Below are positions 33,513-44,928 of a stretch of DNA of 64,000 nucleotides, one piece after another. The translations under genes and the position numbers were made by a program. The notes under the pieces are model-generated. The model was given only the letters and a program-made list of their open reading frames with translations, was not told the DNA's origin and did not search any database. The stretch comes from Mycobacterium gordonae (GTDB lineage: Bacteria > Actinomycetota > Actinomycetes > Mycobacteriales > Mycobacteriaceae), in the NCBI RefSeq assembly GCF_017086405.1, contig NZ_CP070973.1:3752739-3816738 (forward strand), given 5' to 3'. Position 1 is the first letter of the stretch, and every line of letters starts with the position of its first letter.

Positions 33513-33989
33513 CCCTGGATGGCAGCGGTGAACGCTTATTCCGCGGCCTCGCCGTGAACTGCGAACACGCCACGGTTCAGTTCTTGCGGTTGGTGCGGCG
33601 GACGGCGTCGACCATCAATCGTGCCCTCACGCAACGGGAAGCCGCCGACCCCGGCGCCGAAGGCGACCAGCGCCCGCGATCGGCAACCCAGTTCGTCGGC
33701 CTTGCAGAGCCTCGACGCTGACGCGCGGCTGACGATGTCGGCTGAGGTGGGGCCGCCGAGCTCCATTGTCGCGGCGTGGATCACGTAGCGCGCAGCCATG
33801 CCACCAGCGGTGGTTTCACTCGCCTCGCCCCGGCCGATCGGCGCCTTCTCGTCAGATTCGCGCTGGACCGCCCGACTGCCGCCGCGGGCGATGGCCGCCG
33901 CCATAACGCAGCCGGGTGTTGGCACCGTTGGCGATGGCGTCAACGTCGAGTTGGGTGATGTCGGCGTCGCGCACCTCGAGTTCGATCAT
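33509..33989 (-). pseudogene. Decayed macro-domain (ADP-ribose-binding) gene, Rv1899c/lppD-like
   Basis: Starts intact at ATG 33989 as MIELEVRDADITQLDVDAIA and NGANTRLRYGGG, the first strand and ADP-ribose loop of a macro domain. The frame then shifts near 33900; the domain continues in another frame as MAAAIARGGSRAVQRESDEK, APIGRGEASETTAGGMAARY and VIHAATMELGGPTS to GFGAGVGGFPL-type sequence. A second local shift follows (residues like RLMVDAVRRTNRK are readable in a third frame), and a TAA near 33537 interrupts before the homologous AFTAAIQG end. With at least two shifts and one stop, the protein cannot be made whole. Macro domains bind or remove ADP-ribose; this locus has lost that ability. 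Confidence 0.8.
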
Positions 33990-34392
33990 GTGGACATTGT
34001 CGCTCGATGACAGCCCGCGCGCCGCCCGGGTAGGCCACCACAGCAATTCATGACGGCTCGGTCGAAACGTCGTTCTAGAATATTCTTGCATTCTGCCGCA
34101 GCCGCAGGGTTCTCGCTCTTGGCCATTTCCACCAGTAGGGTCGACAACTGTCCGGACGCATCGCGAGTGAAGCATGAAATGTTGAGATAGGTTGCAGCAG
34201 GCAGCTTTTAGCGCTTTGCGTATCGCGCCACCAGCCCAATCGTGAATATTGGAATGCAATTCTTGTTTATCGAATTTCCGGCGGACTGAAGGCTCGCGTA
34301 TTAAATTGGCGCTCCGCCGGAAATTTTTCCCGGTCGTAAACAAGACAGCGCCTGCCGCTTCACTTCGAGGTGGCCAGACCGGGAGCAGCACC
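33990..34392. other. Upstream region of the first PE_PGRS gene
   Basis: 403 bp with no supported gene. The right part (about 34230-34350) is AT-rich and probably holds the promoter of the PE_PGRS gene starting at 34393. A stretch at 34079-34092 (AATATTCTTGCATT) faintly resembles the AAATTCATT elements found about 280-290 bp upstream of three other PE_PGRS genes in this window. Confidence 0.45.
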
Positions 34393-37020
34393 ATGTCGTA
34401 TGTCGTCGCAGTACCGGAGCATTTGACCGCCGCGGCGGCGCACGTGGAGCGAATTGGGTCGGCGTTGAGGCCGGCCGAGCTGATGGCTGCGGCGCCGATC
34501 ACGAGGGTGTTGGCCGCCGCGGGTGATGAGGTGTCGACCGCGATCGCCGCACTGTTTTCCGGCCACGGCCGCGCCTACCAGGCTGTCGGTGCCCAGGCGG
34601 CAGCCTTCGAGGCCTCGTTCACCCGTGCGTTGAGCGGCGCTTCGGTGTCCTACGCAACCGCTGATGCGGCCGCTGCCTCATCGTTGCAGGCCCTCAATCA
34701 GCAGGCATGGGATGTGCTCAATGCCCCCGTGAAGGCGATGGCGGGCCGCCCGCTGATCGGTAACGGCGCCGAGGGAGCGCCGGGGACCGGTCAAGCCGGC
34801 GGTGCAGGCGGAATCCTGTTAGGAAATGGCGGCAACGGCGGGTCAGGCGCGCCCGGACAGGCCGGGGGCGCCGGCGGCGCGGCCGGACTGCTGGGTTCGG
34901 GCGGCACCGGCGGGAGCGGCGGGATCGGCGGCGGGGCCGGCGGTGTGGGCGGCGCCGGCGGATGGCTGTGGGGCAACGGGGGAGCCGGCGGTGCCGGCGG
35001 AATCGGCGCCGTTGGCGGGAACGGCGGCGCGGGCGGAGTCGGCGGCAACGCATGGTTGCACGGCAACGGCGGAGCCGGCGGCGTGGGTGGAGCCGGCGCT
35101 GCCGGCGCCGTCGGCACTCCGGGCGACCCGGGCACCGTGTCCGCCGCCGGTGGCACCGGCGGCGCCGGGGGCCACGGCGGGATCGGCGGAGCCGGGGGTA
35201 ACGCAGGCGTGCTCTCCGGCGCGGGTGGGGCCGGCGGCCAGGGCGGAGCGGGCGGGGCGGGCGGCACGGGTGGTATCGGGGGCGCCGGCTGGCACGCGAC
35301 CACCCCCGGGGCGACCGGCGGAACCGGGGGCGACAGCGGCGCGGGCGGAGCAGGCGGTGACGGCGGAATGGGCGGCGCCGGCGGGCGGGGCTCGTCGACA
35401 GGCCCCGCCGGGGCCAACGGCAACGGCGGCGCCGGCGGGACAGGAGGCAACGCGGGGATACCCGGCAATGGCGGCACCGGCGGTACGGGCAACGCCACCG
35501 CCCCCGATGGCGGCGCGGGCGGCAACGGAGGTAACCCGGGCGCGGTAGGCATGGGCGGCGCGGGCGGGCCCGCCGGGGGACTCGGCGCCTTCGCCGGAGC
35601 CAGCGGCGCGGCCGGAGCCATCATCTCCGGCAACGGCGGGCAAGGCGGTGCCGGCGGCCACGGCTTTGACGCATCACTGGCGCCGTCCGGCACCCCGGGC
35701 GGCAAGGGCGGCCACGGCGGAGCGGGTGGCCTCTACGGGGGTGGTGGCGCTGGCGGGAGCGGCGGCGACGCTGCTCCTGGTGCTTCGGCGGCCGGCGGCC
35801 ACGGCGGGTACGGCGGGTACGGCGGTGACAGCGGAGCATTCGGCGGCAGAGGCGGCGACGGCGGTGACGGAGGCAACGGCGCCGGCGGTGGCCCCGGCGG
35901 CGCCGGCGGTGTCGGCGGCACGGGGACCAACTCCGGAACCGGGGACGCTGTGGGCGGCGCCGGCGGCCGCGGCGGCGACGGCGGCCCAACCGGAGTCGGT
36001 GGAGTTGGCGGTAACGGCGGCGAGGCGCGTGCTGAGGGCTCTTTGTCGACGGGCACGGCCACCTCGGGTGACGGCGGGGCGGGCGGTGCTGGCACCGTCG
36101 GCGGAAACGGCGGCGCAGGCGGTGCCGCGCGGAACGATGGGCTCGGCCACGTCAACGGCGGCACCGGCGGCGCGGGCGGTACCGGGAGCGTGGGTGGCGG
36201 CGGGCTTGGTGGTGATGGCGGCAGCGTGACCGTCACCAACACCGCATCGACAGTCAACGTCGTCGGGGGCGACGGCGGAGCCGGTGGTTCGGGCGTGGAC
36301 AACGAAGACTTCGCCAGCGGACGCGGTGGCAGGGGCGGCAGCGCGGGCACCTACAGCGACGTCGACACCACTTTCGCCATCGGCGGCAAGGGCGGTGCTG
36401 GCGGCAACGCCACCACCGGCAAGGGTGGGATGGGCGGCGTCGGCGGTCTGGGCGTCCACTTCGGCGCCGGGACCGCTGTCGGCGGGAACGGCGGAGTCGC
36501 AGGTGTAGGACCCGGCGGTGCCGGATGGGGCGGTTCCGGCGGAAGGGGATTCAACAGCGGGACCGGTGGCGCCATCGGCGGCGCGGGTGCGGACGGCGTC
36601 AGCGGCGGAAACACCGTTGCCGGCGGGGCAGCGGGAAGCGGGGGCCTGGCGTGGGTCGTCAATAACGACGCCACGGGCAGCGCCATCGGGGGCGCTGGCG
36701 GCCGGGGCGGGGACGGGACCGTGGGCGGCGACGGCGGCAACGGCGGCGCGGCCTTCCAGGAGGGAATGGGCATGGCTGCGGCCGGCAACGGCGGGGCCGG
36801 CGGCCGCGGTTCGAATGGCACCGGAGGCACAGGTGGAATCGGCGGCAACGCCGAAATCAAGAACCAGATGTCGAGCGCCGACGCTGTCGCCGGCGACGGC
36901 GGCACCGGCGGGGCCGGCACCACCGGCGGGGCCGGCGGCGCCGGCGGGACGGCTTTCACCAACGGAACCGGCGGTGCCATCGACGGAGCCGACGGGGTAG
37001 GTGGCACCAGCACCGGCTAG
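34393..37020 (+). CDS. PE_PGRS family protein 1 (intact)
   Basis: 875 residues. A PE domain of about 100 residues (MSYVVAVPEHLTAAAAHVER) carries the secretion motif YATAD (Y-x3-D/E) recognised by ESX-5-type systems, followed by the linker GRPLIGNGAEGAPGTG and a long PGRS region of Gly-Gly-X repeats with scattered blocks (NTASTVNVV, GVDNEDFASGRGG). It ends GGTSTG, unlike the other four, which end in GPGG or KNG-type tails. ATG 34393 is preceded by GGGAG. PE_PGRS proteins are cell-surface or secreted and many bind calcium through Gly-rich repeats; no specific role can be given. The reading frame is continuous, the only one of the five fully intact in the window. Confidence 0.9.
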   Translation: MSYVVAVPEHLTAAAAHVERIGSALRPAELMAAAPITRVLAAAGDEVSTAIAALFSGHGRAYQAVGAQAAAFEASFTRALSGASVSYATADAAAASSLQALNQQAWDVLNAPVKAMAGRPLIGNGAEGAPGTGQAGGAGGILLGNGGNGGSGAPGQAGGAGGAAGLLGSGGTGGSGGIGGGAGGVGGAGGWLWGNGGAGGAGGIGAVGGNGGAGGVGGNAWLHGNGGAGGVGGAGAAGAVGTPGDPGTVSAAGGTGGAGGHGGIGGAGGNAGVLSGAGGAGGQGGAGGAGGTGGIGGAGWHATTPGATGGTGGDSGAGGAGGDGGMGGAGGRGSSTGPAGANGNGGAGGTGGNAGIPGNGGTGGTGNATAPDGGAGGNGGNPGAVGMGGAGGPAGGLGAFAGASGAAGAIISGNGGQGGAGGHGFDASLAPSGTPGGKGGHGGAGGLYGGGGAGGSGGDAAPGASAAGGHGGYGGYGGDSGAFGGRGGDGGDGGNGAGGGPGGAGGVGGTGTNSGTGDAVGGAGGRGGDGGPTGVGGVGGNGGEARAEGSLSTGTATSGDGGAGGAGTVGGNGGAGGAARNDGLGHVNGGTGGAGGTGSVGGGGLGGDGGSVTVTNTASTVNVVGGDGGAGGSGVDNEDFASGRGGRGGSAGTYSDVDTTFAIGGKGGAGGNATTGKGGMGGVGGLGVHFGAGTAVGGNGGVAGVGPGGAGWGGSGGRGFNSGTGGAIGGAGADGVSGGNTVAGGAAGSGGLAWVVNNDATGSAIGGAGGRGGDGTVGGDGGNGGAAFQEGMGMAAAGNGGAGGRGSNGTGGTGGIGGNAEIKNQMSSADAVAGDGGTGGAGTTGGAGGAGGTAFTNGTGGAIDGADGVGGTSTG

Positions 37021-37167
37021 GACGACGCGGCCGGCGGTGGCCGACTCGGCAGGGTATAGCTTGCGGGGCCACGCTGCTCGGGCGAGGATGCCGTCGCCTT
37101 CTCACCCTCGGCCGGTGCGCGTAGGGTCAACCGAATTGCATCGGGCAAACCACCAGGAGGCAGCACA

Positions 37168-37209
37168 ATGTCCACGTCCTCGGCTTACACATCGGTGCGG
37201 ATCTCATGA
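37168..37209 (+). CDS. Possible 13-residue leader peptide coupled to the collagen-like gene
   Basis: ATG 37168 lies seven bases after a strong AGGAGG (37155-37160) and encodes MSTSSAYTSVRIS before TGA 37207-37209. The stop overlaps the next start in ATGA, so ribosomes finishing the leader can restart on the collagen-like frame, which has no good ribosome-binding site of its own. The leader has no Cys, unlike known cysteine-responsive mycobacterial leaders. A continuous protein joined by a frame correction is the alternative. Confidence 0.4.
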   Translation: MSTSSAYTSVRIS

Positions 37210-37496
37210 CCGAACCGACAGACGACGCCGTCCGCGGTGGTGATGGTGGCCGGGGTGGCGCCGGCGGTGCCGGCGGTCGCGGGGGCGCGGGTGGCCGAGG
37301 CGGTGCCGGAGGTCGCGGCGGTGACGGTGGTCGCGGTGGCGATGGGGGACCAGGTGGCGCCGGCGGGCCGGGCGGGGCCGGAGGTGAACCCGGCCGCGGT
37401 GGTGAACCCGGCCGCGGTGGTGAACCCGGTCAACCGGGCGAGCCGGGGCAGCCGGGGCAGCCAGGGCAACCGGGGCAGCCGGGGCGGCCTGGCTAA
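37206..37496 (+). CDS. Small collagen-like Gly-X-Y repeat protein
   Basis: 96 residues: a polar ten-residue head (MTEPTDDAVR) and then 28 uninterrupted Gly-X-Y triplets to the stop. The first 16 are GDG, GRG or GAG types; the last 12 are GEP, GRG, GQP and GRP, as in bacterial collagen-like proteins, with alternating charges (E, R, D) that suit triple-helix pairing. There is no signal peptide or membrane segment. It is not a PE protein, and its triplet rule is stricter than PGRS. The DNA contains 18-bp near-repeats from about 37384. It lies between PE_PGRS genes 1 and 2 and is preceded by a coupled leader. Confidence 0.6.
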   Translation: MTEPTDDAVRGGDGGRGGAGGAGGRGGAGGRGGAGGRGGDGGRGGDGGPGGAGGPGGAGGEPGRGGEPGRGGEPGQPGEPGQPGQPGQPGQPGRPG

Positions 37497-38071
37497 TCGT
37501 TCGTGACGGTCAGCCGGGTCTGACCGTGTGGCGCTCAGGCGCCCTTCCGTTGAGACGTGTCCTTGGCTGCCGCGGCACGATTTTCCGCCGCAGCAGCCCT
37601 GCGGTGCGACGCGTGCCGCGCCTTGTGCAACGCGCCGCCCACCGTCGTCTCTGCACGCGGCCACCGATTATCTGTATTGCCAGCCGCTGATCTTGCGAAC
37701 ACATATTTGAGTCGGGTTTGCATTGTTCTTGAGTTGTCGATTGAACCATCCCGACAACATCGAAAATTATTCTGTCATAATAATAAATTCATTTGAGGCA
37801 TCGAATCGCCGCCTGTGCGAATGATCGCGTATTCCGCAGATTCTTTTTTCTGTATTGCACTGCACTGCAACAACTTTACGGTTCTGGAACCGGCTTCCCT
37901 AAGCCGCTCTCGGGCGTTGGCGCACCCGTCGATGAGCCCGCTGTCGTGGGGTACATGGTAATTGGCGGCCGGACACGACAAAGCTTCACGGTAAGTGCCG
38001 CCTTTTCGGCTCGCGAGCGTGATACTTATGAACACCTTGTTCCGGCTCGTGCATCCGTAGGGAGTCCTTCG
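37497..38071. other. Upstream region of PE_PGRS gene 2
   Basis: 575 bp without a supported gene. The stretch 37700-37880 is AT-rich. AATAAATTCATT at 37782-37793 recurs exactly upstream of PE_PGRS gene 5 (56882-56893), in each case about 280-290 bp before the PE start, so this probably belongs to a duplicated promoter or 5' leader. A GGGAG ribosome-binding site precedes the start at 38072. The frame of gene 2 is open to 37793, but that part does not resemble protein. Confidence 0.5.
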
Positions 38072-41000
38072 ATGTCATTTGTGATTGCAGCACCGGATTT
38101 GTTGACGGCAGCGGCTGCGCAGGCGGCGGGGATCGGGTCGTCGGTGCGTGCAGCCAATGTGGCGGCGGTGGCCTCGACCACCGAGGTCGTAGCCGCTGCC
38201 GGTGATGAGGTGTCGGCGGCGATAGCGGTGCTGTTTTCCGGTCACGGCGCGGCGTATCAGTCCGCGAGCGCGCAGGCGGCGGCATTTCGGTCGCAGTTCG
38301 CCCGGTTGCTGAGCAATGCCGGGGCATCGTATGAGGCGGCCGAGGCAGCCAGCACCTCGCCGTTGGGCCTGTTGGAAGATGCCGTGCTCGGTGCGATCAA
38401 TGCGCCGACCAATCTGTTGCTCGGTCGTCCGCTGATCGGTGACGGCGCCAACGGTGCTGCGGGGACCGGGGCAAACGGCGGTGCCGGCGGGATCCTGTGG
38501 GGCAATGGCGGTGCCGGTGGTTCCGGTGCTCCCGGCGGTGCGGGCGGGGTTGGCGGTGCGGCAGGGCTGTTGGGGTCCGGCGGGATGGGTGGAGCTGGCG
38601 GTGTCGGCGGCGGTGCTGGTGGCGCCGGAGGGACCGGGGGTTGGTTGTGGGGTAACGGCGGGGCAGGCGGGGCCGGCGGCGTAGGGGGAATCGGCGGCAG
38701 CGGGGGCACCGGTGGGGCCGGCGGTAGCGCGCTGGTGTTCGGCGCCGGCGGGACCGGCGGCATCGGCGGGGCCGGCGGGGCGGGGGTGCTCGGGGATCCC
38801 GGTGCGCCGGGCACGGCGGTACTGGCGGGCGGCAAAGGCGGCGCCGGCGGCACCGGCGGAACGGCGGGGATGGGCGGAGCGGGCGGCAATGGCGGCCTGC
38901 TCTACGGCGCGGGCGGGGCGGGCGGGCAAGGCGGGGTAGGGGGTGTCGGGGGCACCGGCGGGATCGGTGGTGCCGGCTTTGATGCGGTGACGGCCGGAGC
39001 CACCGGCGGGGACGGTGGAGACAGCGGCACCGGCGGTAACGGGGGCAGCGGCGGCATCGGCGGAGCCGGTGGGCGGGGTTCGGCGCTGTTCGGCGGCGCG
39101 GGGGCCAACGGCAGTGGCGGGGCCGGCGGCACCGGCGGTGGTGTAGGAGCAGCTGGCAACGGCGGCGTCGGAGGAGCCGGGGATGCTGGTACCCCGGCGG
39201 CGGAAGCGGAGGCAACGGCGGTAATTCCGGTGCGGGTGGTCTGGGCGGCAATGGCGGTGCCGCCGGGGGCCCGGGTGCCCTGGCCGGGGCCAGCGGCCTT
39301 GATGGCACCGCGATTCCCACCGGCGGACACGGCGGTGCGGGCGGGGCCGGGTTCAACGCCGCCCTGGCCGCTGCCGGCACACCGGGCGGGGCTGGTGGAG
39401 TCGGAGGTCACGGTGGTAGCCACGGCGCCGGCGGTGCGGGCGGGGCCGGTGGCAACGCCGCACCCGGGGGCCTCGGCGGCGGTGGCGGCAAAGGCGGAGA
39501 CAGCGGCGCCCTCGGCGCCACCGGCGGGCGCGGCGGCGACGGCGGCACCGGCAGCGCCGGCGGCGGCGCCGGCGGAGACGGCGGCATCGGCACCAACGAC
39601 GGCACCGGCACCGCCCTGGGCGGTGTCGGCGGAAACGGCGGCACCAGCACCAACGGCCCCGGCGGCAACGGCGGCCGCGGCGGTGCGGCGGTCAACCACG
39701 GCACCGGGGCCGCTACCGCCGGTGATGGCGGGGCCGGCGGCAACGGCGGATCCAGCGGGAAGGGTGGCACTGGCGGCAACGGCGGCGAAGCCACCATCGA
39801 CAGCGCCACCAACAGCTCCATTGCCACCGGCGGAACAGGCGGAACCGGCGGAATCGGCGGCACCAATGCCTCCGGAGGAGCAGGCGGAGCCGGTGGGGAT
39901 GCGTCGGTAGTCAACGGCAGCGACGCCGCCGCCCTTGGGGGCGGGGGCGGAAAGGGCGGCGCCGGCGGTGCCATATCGGGGGCCGGCGGCAACGGCGGGC
40001 ATGCCACCAGCGACGGAACGGGTGACGTCAACGGCGGCGACGGCGGCGAAGGCGCCGACGGCGGCCTCAACAGCGCCGGAGGAGCGGGCGGCTCCGGCGG
40101 TGATGCCACTATCACCGCAGCCGCCTCCGCAGGCAACGCCACCGCCGGCACCGGCGGCGCCGGCGGCACCGGCACAAGCGGCGGGGCGGGAGGAGCCGGC
40201 GGTACCGCCACCACCGCCGGCACCGGGGATCTCATCGCCGGCATCGGTGGCGCCGGGGGTGATGCCACCGTCGGCACCGGCGGCAAGGGAGGCAACGGCG
40301 GCCATGCGCATGCCCAAAACGCCACCTCCGCGATCGACGCCGCCGGCGGAAACGGCGGAAATGGCGGCGACGCCACCACCGGTGTCGGCGGCTCCGGGGG
40401 CGCCGGGGGCTTTGCGACCACCGCGGGAAGCGGCCATGCAATCGGCGGGACAGGCGGGGCCGGTGGCAGCGGTGCCACGGGCGGAAACGGGGGCGTGGGC
40501 GGCACTGCGATCTCATCTGCGGGCGCCGTCACCTCCGGTGCCGGAGGCGATGGCGGCCAGGGCACTAACGGCGCGGGGGGCTTAGGCGGCACCGCCGGGA
40601 TTGCCGTGACCAGTGGAACAGGACCCGCGACTGGGGGTGCAGGTGGGGCCGGCGGCACCGGTACCACGAACGGCGGGGCCGGCGGAGGTGGCGGTGATGT
40701 GGCGATCGGCAACGCCGCTTCCGCGGCCACCGCTACCGGCGGTGTCGGGGGACACGGCGGTGATGGCGGCGCCACAGGAACCGGCGGTGCCGGCGGCAAC
40801 GGCGGTCAGGGCAACACGAAGGGATCGGGACTCGGCGTCGGCGGCAACGGCGGTGATGGCGGGTCCGGCGCCAACGGTGGGAATGGCGGCAACGGCGGAG
40901 CGACGTTTATCACCGGAACAGCGACCGCCACTTCCGGTGCCGGCGGCGCGGGCGGTACCGGTAGCGCCGGTAGCGGTGGTATCGGCGGAGCAGGCGGTCA

Positions 41001-44000
41001 GGTGACGATCAACACCAGCGCCTCCACGGCGGCCGCGACGGGCGGCGCCGGCGGGGCTGGCGGTACCGGACTCTTCGGCGGCGCCGGCGGGGACGGCGGC
41101 TCGGTGTCGACAAAAGGTCTGGGCACCCTTAACCCCGGCAAGGGCGGATTAGGCGGTACGGGCACTTCCAGCGGCGGCATCGGCGGCGATGGTGGAAACG
41201 CGACGATCAGCAACACTGCATCGACTCAGACGGCAAAGGGTGGCACCGGAGCTGCCGGCGGCACTGCCACCAATGGCGTCGGCGGTACCGGCGGCGCCGG
41301 CGGCAGTGGCACCACCAGCGGATCCGGCGACGCGATTGGCGGCACCGCCGGGCTGGGCGGCGCCGGATCCAAGGGCGGCGGAAACGGCGGGCTCGGCGGC
41401 AGTGCCTCGAACCACGGCACCGGTAACGCCATTGGCGCCGCCGGCGGGGCCGGCGCCGACGGCGGCGCCAACGCCAAAGGCGGCAACGGAGGCGCCGGAG
41501 GCAGTGCCACCATCGACAACGCCGCAAATGCGGGCACGGCGACCGGCGGCCAGGGCGGAGCCGGTGGTAATGGCGGCACCAACGCCACCGGCGGGGCGGG
41601 TGGAGCCGGCGGCGCGGCTTCCATTGTCAACGGCGGTGCCGCCGCCGCTCTAGGCGGTAACGGCGGAAAAGGCGGCACCGGCGCCATCGGTGCAGGCAAA
41701 GGAGGCAACGGCGGGGGCGCCACCAGCGACGGAATCGGCAGCGTTACTGGCGGCACCGGCGCCGACGGCGCCAGCGCCGGCGCTACCGGCTTCGGCGGAG
41801 CCGGCGGTAACGGCGGCGGCGCCACCATCACTGCTGCTAACTCTGCCGCCACCGCGACCGCCGGCAACGGCGGCGCAGGAGGCTCCGGCTCCCTGGGCGG
41901 TGCCGGCGGAGCTGGCGGTACGGCAACCCATCAGGGAACAGGAAGCCTCACCGCGGGCCACGGAGGAGCGGGCGGCGACGCCACCAACAGCGGCACCGGT
42001 GGCGCAGGCGGAGCCGGTGGCGGAGCACACATCCAGAACACCGCCTCGGCAGCCAACGCCGTCGGAGGCACCGGCGGCGCAGGCGGCAAAGCCACCACTG
42101 GCAACGTTGCTACGGGCGGCGCCGGGGGTGACGGCGGGGACGCCTCCACCACCGGAACCGGCACCGCCACCGGAGGCGCCGGCGGTCACGGTGGCCTTGC
42201 ACAACTCTCCACTAGCACCTCTACGGGACCGGCGACCGGCGGCAAGGGCGGCGACGGCGGAGCCGGCACCACCACGGGCGGCGACGGCGGGGCCGGCGGT
42301 GCGGCGTCGAGCGAAGGACTTGGAAACGTCACCTCGGGCAACGGAGGTGTGGGTGGGGCCGGCTTCCACGGTGGGAACGGAGGAACGGGCGGCAGCGCCA
42401 ACATCGGAAATGCTGTGTCAGGGGCAACCGCGACCGGCGGTGACGGCGGCATCGGAGGCAACACCACGGCTCCGAGCAACCAATTTGTCGCGAGCGGCGG
42501 GACCGGTGGCGCCGGGGGCTCGGCGTCCACAAAAGGGACTGGCAGCGTGAATGCCGGCACCGGTGGAGCGGGCGGGTTTGTGAACGATGGCATTGGCGGC
42601 GGAGGTGGCGCCGGTGGCGACGCTACCGTTGACAACATCGCCTCGACTACTAGCCCAGTCGGGGGCAAAGGTGGAGCAGGCGGATCAGGTTACAGCCGCG
42701 CAGGCAGCGGCGGCGCCGGCGGCAATGCGCAAACGAACAGCAACGTGGCGGCCACGACGGCCACCGGTGGAACCGGGGGCGCCGGCGGCTCACCCAACGT
42801 CGGTGCCGGCGGAGACGGTGGCGCAGGCGGCTCTGGCATCCACTCGGGTGCCGGCTCCGCGATGGGCGGAAATGGCGGTGCTGGCGCTGCAGGCGGAAGC
42901 AACATTGGTGGAGGCAACGGCGGAACCGGCGGTAACGCGCTGAACACCGGAGCCGGATCGGCAACCGGCGGCAACGGCGGAGTAGGCGGCGCCGACACCG
43001 GCAAGGGTGGAGCCGGCGGCAACGGCGGTACTGCACAGATCGATAACGCGGCCTCGGCAGCTCATGCGGTGGGGGGCAAGGGCGGAGCGGGCGGCTCGAG
43101 CAGCACCTCAAGTGGGAGTCCCGTGAGCGGCGGAGCAGGCGGCGAGGGCGGTTCTGCGACGACGACGGGAACCGGCACCGCCTTCGGCGGGGGCGGCGGC
43201 GACGGCGGCACAGCACAAGTCACTGCCGCCAACTCGACAGCACCGGCGATAGCGGGCAAAGGTGGAGCCGGTGGCAACGGCACCATTGGTGGCGCCGGCG
43301 GGGCCGGCGGGGCGGCATCGAGTGCTGGACACGCAAACATAACCTCCGGCAGTGGTGGTGCGGGCGGAACCGGGACCACCGGTGCTGGTGGGACCGGAGG
43401 CGCGGCCGGGGACGCGACCATCACCAACAGCTCCTCCGTCGGCGTCACAACCGGCGGGCAAGGCGGTGCCGGCGGCGACGGCGCGAGTGGCGGGGCCGGA
43501 GGAAAGGGCGGGGCCGTGCAGACCAAGGGGACCGGCAGCGTCAACGCCGGGGCGGGCGGCGCGGGCGGCACCGGCACCACCGGAGTCGGTGGGACCGGCG
43601 GTAGCGGCGGGGCCGCTACGGTCGACAACACGGCCTCGACAGTGACCGTCGTAGGTGGCACTGGGGGAGGCGGCGGTACGGGCGTCGATAACGCCGGATT
43701 CGCCGCAGGCCGCGGCGGGCAGGGCGGCTTCGCGCAAACCAACAGTATGGACGCGGGGACACAGGCCATCGGAGGCACTGGCGGTGCCGGCGGCGACGCC
43801 ACCACCGGCACCGGCGGTGGTGGCGGCAATGGTGGTGATTCCCAACATCTCGGAGCGGGCACGGCAGTGGGCGGACAAGGGGGAACCGGCGGCTCAGGGC
43901 CGCTGGCTGGCGGACGCGGCGGGGTTGGCGGTAACGGTGCGAACCTGGGGACAGGGAGCGCCATTGGAGGAACCGGCGGTACCGGGGGCGACAGCGGCGT

Positions 44001-44343
44001 CACCGGCACTGGCGGAAACGGCGGCGATGCCGGTAACGCGGGGATAGCCGAGGGCTCAGCAGGGGATGTCACCGGTGGCGACGGCGGAGCCGGCGGTAAC
44101 GGCGGCTCCGGCGGAAACGGTGGGAATGGCAGTCTAGTTAGCACCAGCGGGACTGGATTCGCATTCGGCGGTAACGGCGGAAACGGCGGCAACAGCTCCG
44201 CCAACGGCGCCAACGGCGGCAATGGCGGCAACGGCGCCTTGGCTCAAGCCGCCATCGCGGGCCATGCCATACCCGGTCTTGGCGGCACGGGCGGCAGCGG
44301 CGGCCCGGGCGGTTCGCAGGGCAAATCCGGACAGAACGGTTGA
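38072..44343 (+). pseudogene. PE_PGRS family gene 2, one apparent single-base frameshift
   Basis: PE domain MSFVIAAPDLLTAAAAQAAG with secretion motif YEAAE, linker GRPLIGDGANGAAGTG, then PGRS. At 39192-39195 the glycine-rich frame jumps by one base: the sequence reads ACCCCGGCGG, and one more C would keep GTPGGGSGGNGG in frame. Read as given, the protein ends out of frame at 39910 after 612 residues; the PGRS frame continues without a stop to 44343, ending GGSQGKSGQNG. Repaired, it would be 2090 residues. Homopolymer position suggests either a sequencing deletion or a true, possibly phase-variable, inactivation. It carries the GVDN landmark of the higher-order repeat at 43687. Confidence 0.85.
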
Positions 44344-44928
44344 TCGATTAGGTCGTCACCGACGACAGGGTTGTACTCGACAACTGCGACGCCCGCGGCA
44401 GCGAGCAGCGCCGCCATGCGTGGATCAGTGGCTTGCGCTCACCTGCCCGTCGAAGCGGTTGGAGCTATGAATCATTGGCTGCAGGCGGCGATCGCGGCGA
44501 GAGCTCGAGCGCCGGAATCAGCGGCGGCAGCGGCGGTGCCGCGACAACATCGTAGACACGTCATGAATACACAAAACAGCCCTATTGAGCTGCACTTTTA
44601 TGGCAATTGCGAATAATGATTTGCTCTTAATGAATTCATTCTGACCCGAATCCACAACCGCGGTCTTAGTCAAAATCCTTGTACTGGTAGCTACGGGGCC
44701 GACACCAGCTATCACTCAAATTAGGCACAGTCCCAGGTAAGCGCGCCGGCCATGTTCGCTCACCGAATTCCATTGAAATTCACAGAATTCCGATTACGAC
44801 AGACCACCTCACTTGTTGGGCTCGCCGTATTGGACCGAAAGCCTCCCAATCAGAGTTCCGCTTCGGAATACTGATGAGCGTCTGCATTTCTTGCCATCAC
44901 CGCAAATCCATGAGGCGGGAGCACCAGA
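44344..44928. other. Upstream region of PE_PGRS gene 3
   Basis: 585 bp with no supported gene; the segment 44560-44780 is AT-rich. GAATTCATT at 44632-44640 lies 289 bp before the start, matching the spacing of AAATTCATT upstream of genes 2 and 5. TTCGGAATACTGA at 44862-44874 is repeated exactly at 57117-57129 before gene 5, 67 and 64 bp from the respective GTG starts, and contains a TAxxxT-like -10 (AATACT). Confidence 0.55.

Noticed and set aside
38072..39910. Treating PE_PGRS gene 2 as a normal 612-residue protein
   Set aside because: The last 240 residues are Ala/Pro/Val-rich out-of-frame sequence while the glycine-rich frame continues for another 5 kb without a stop.
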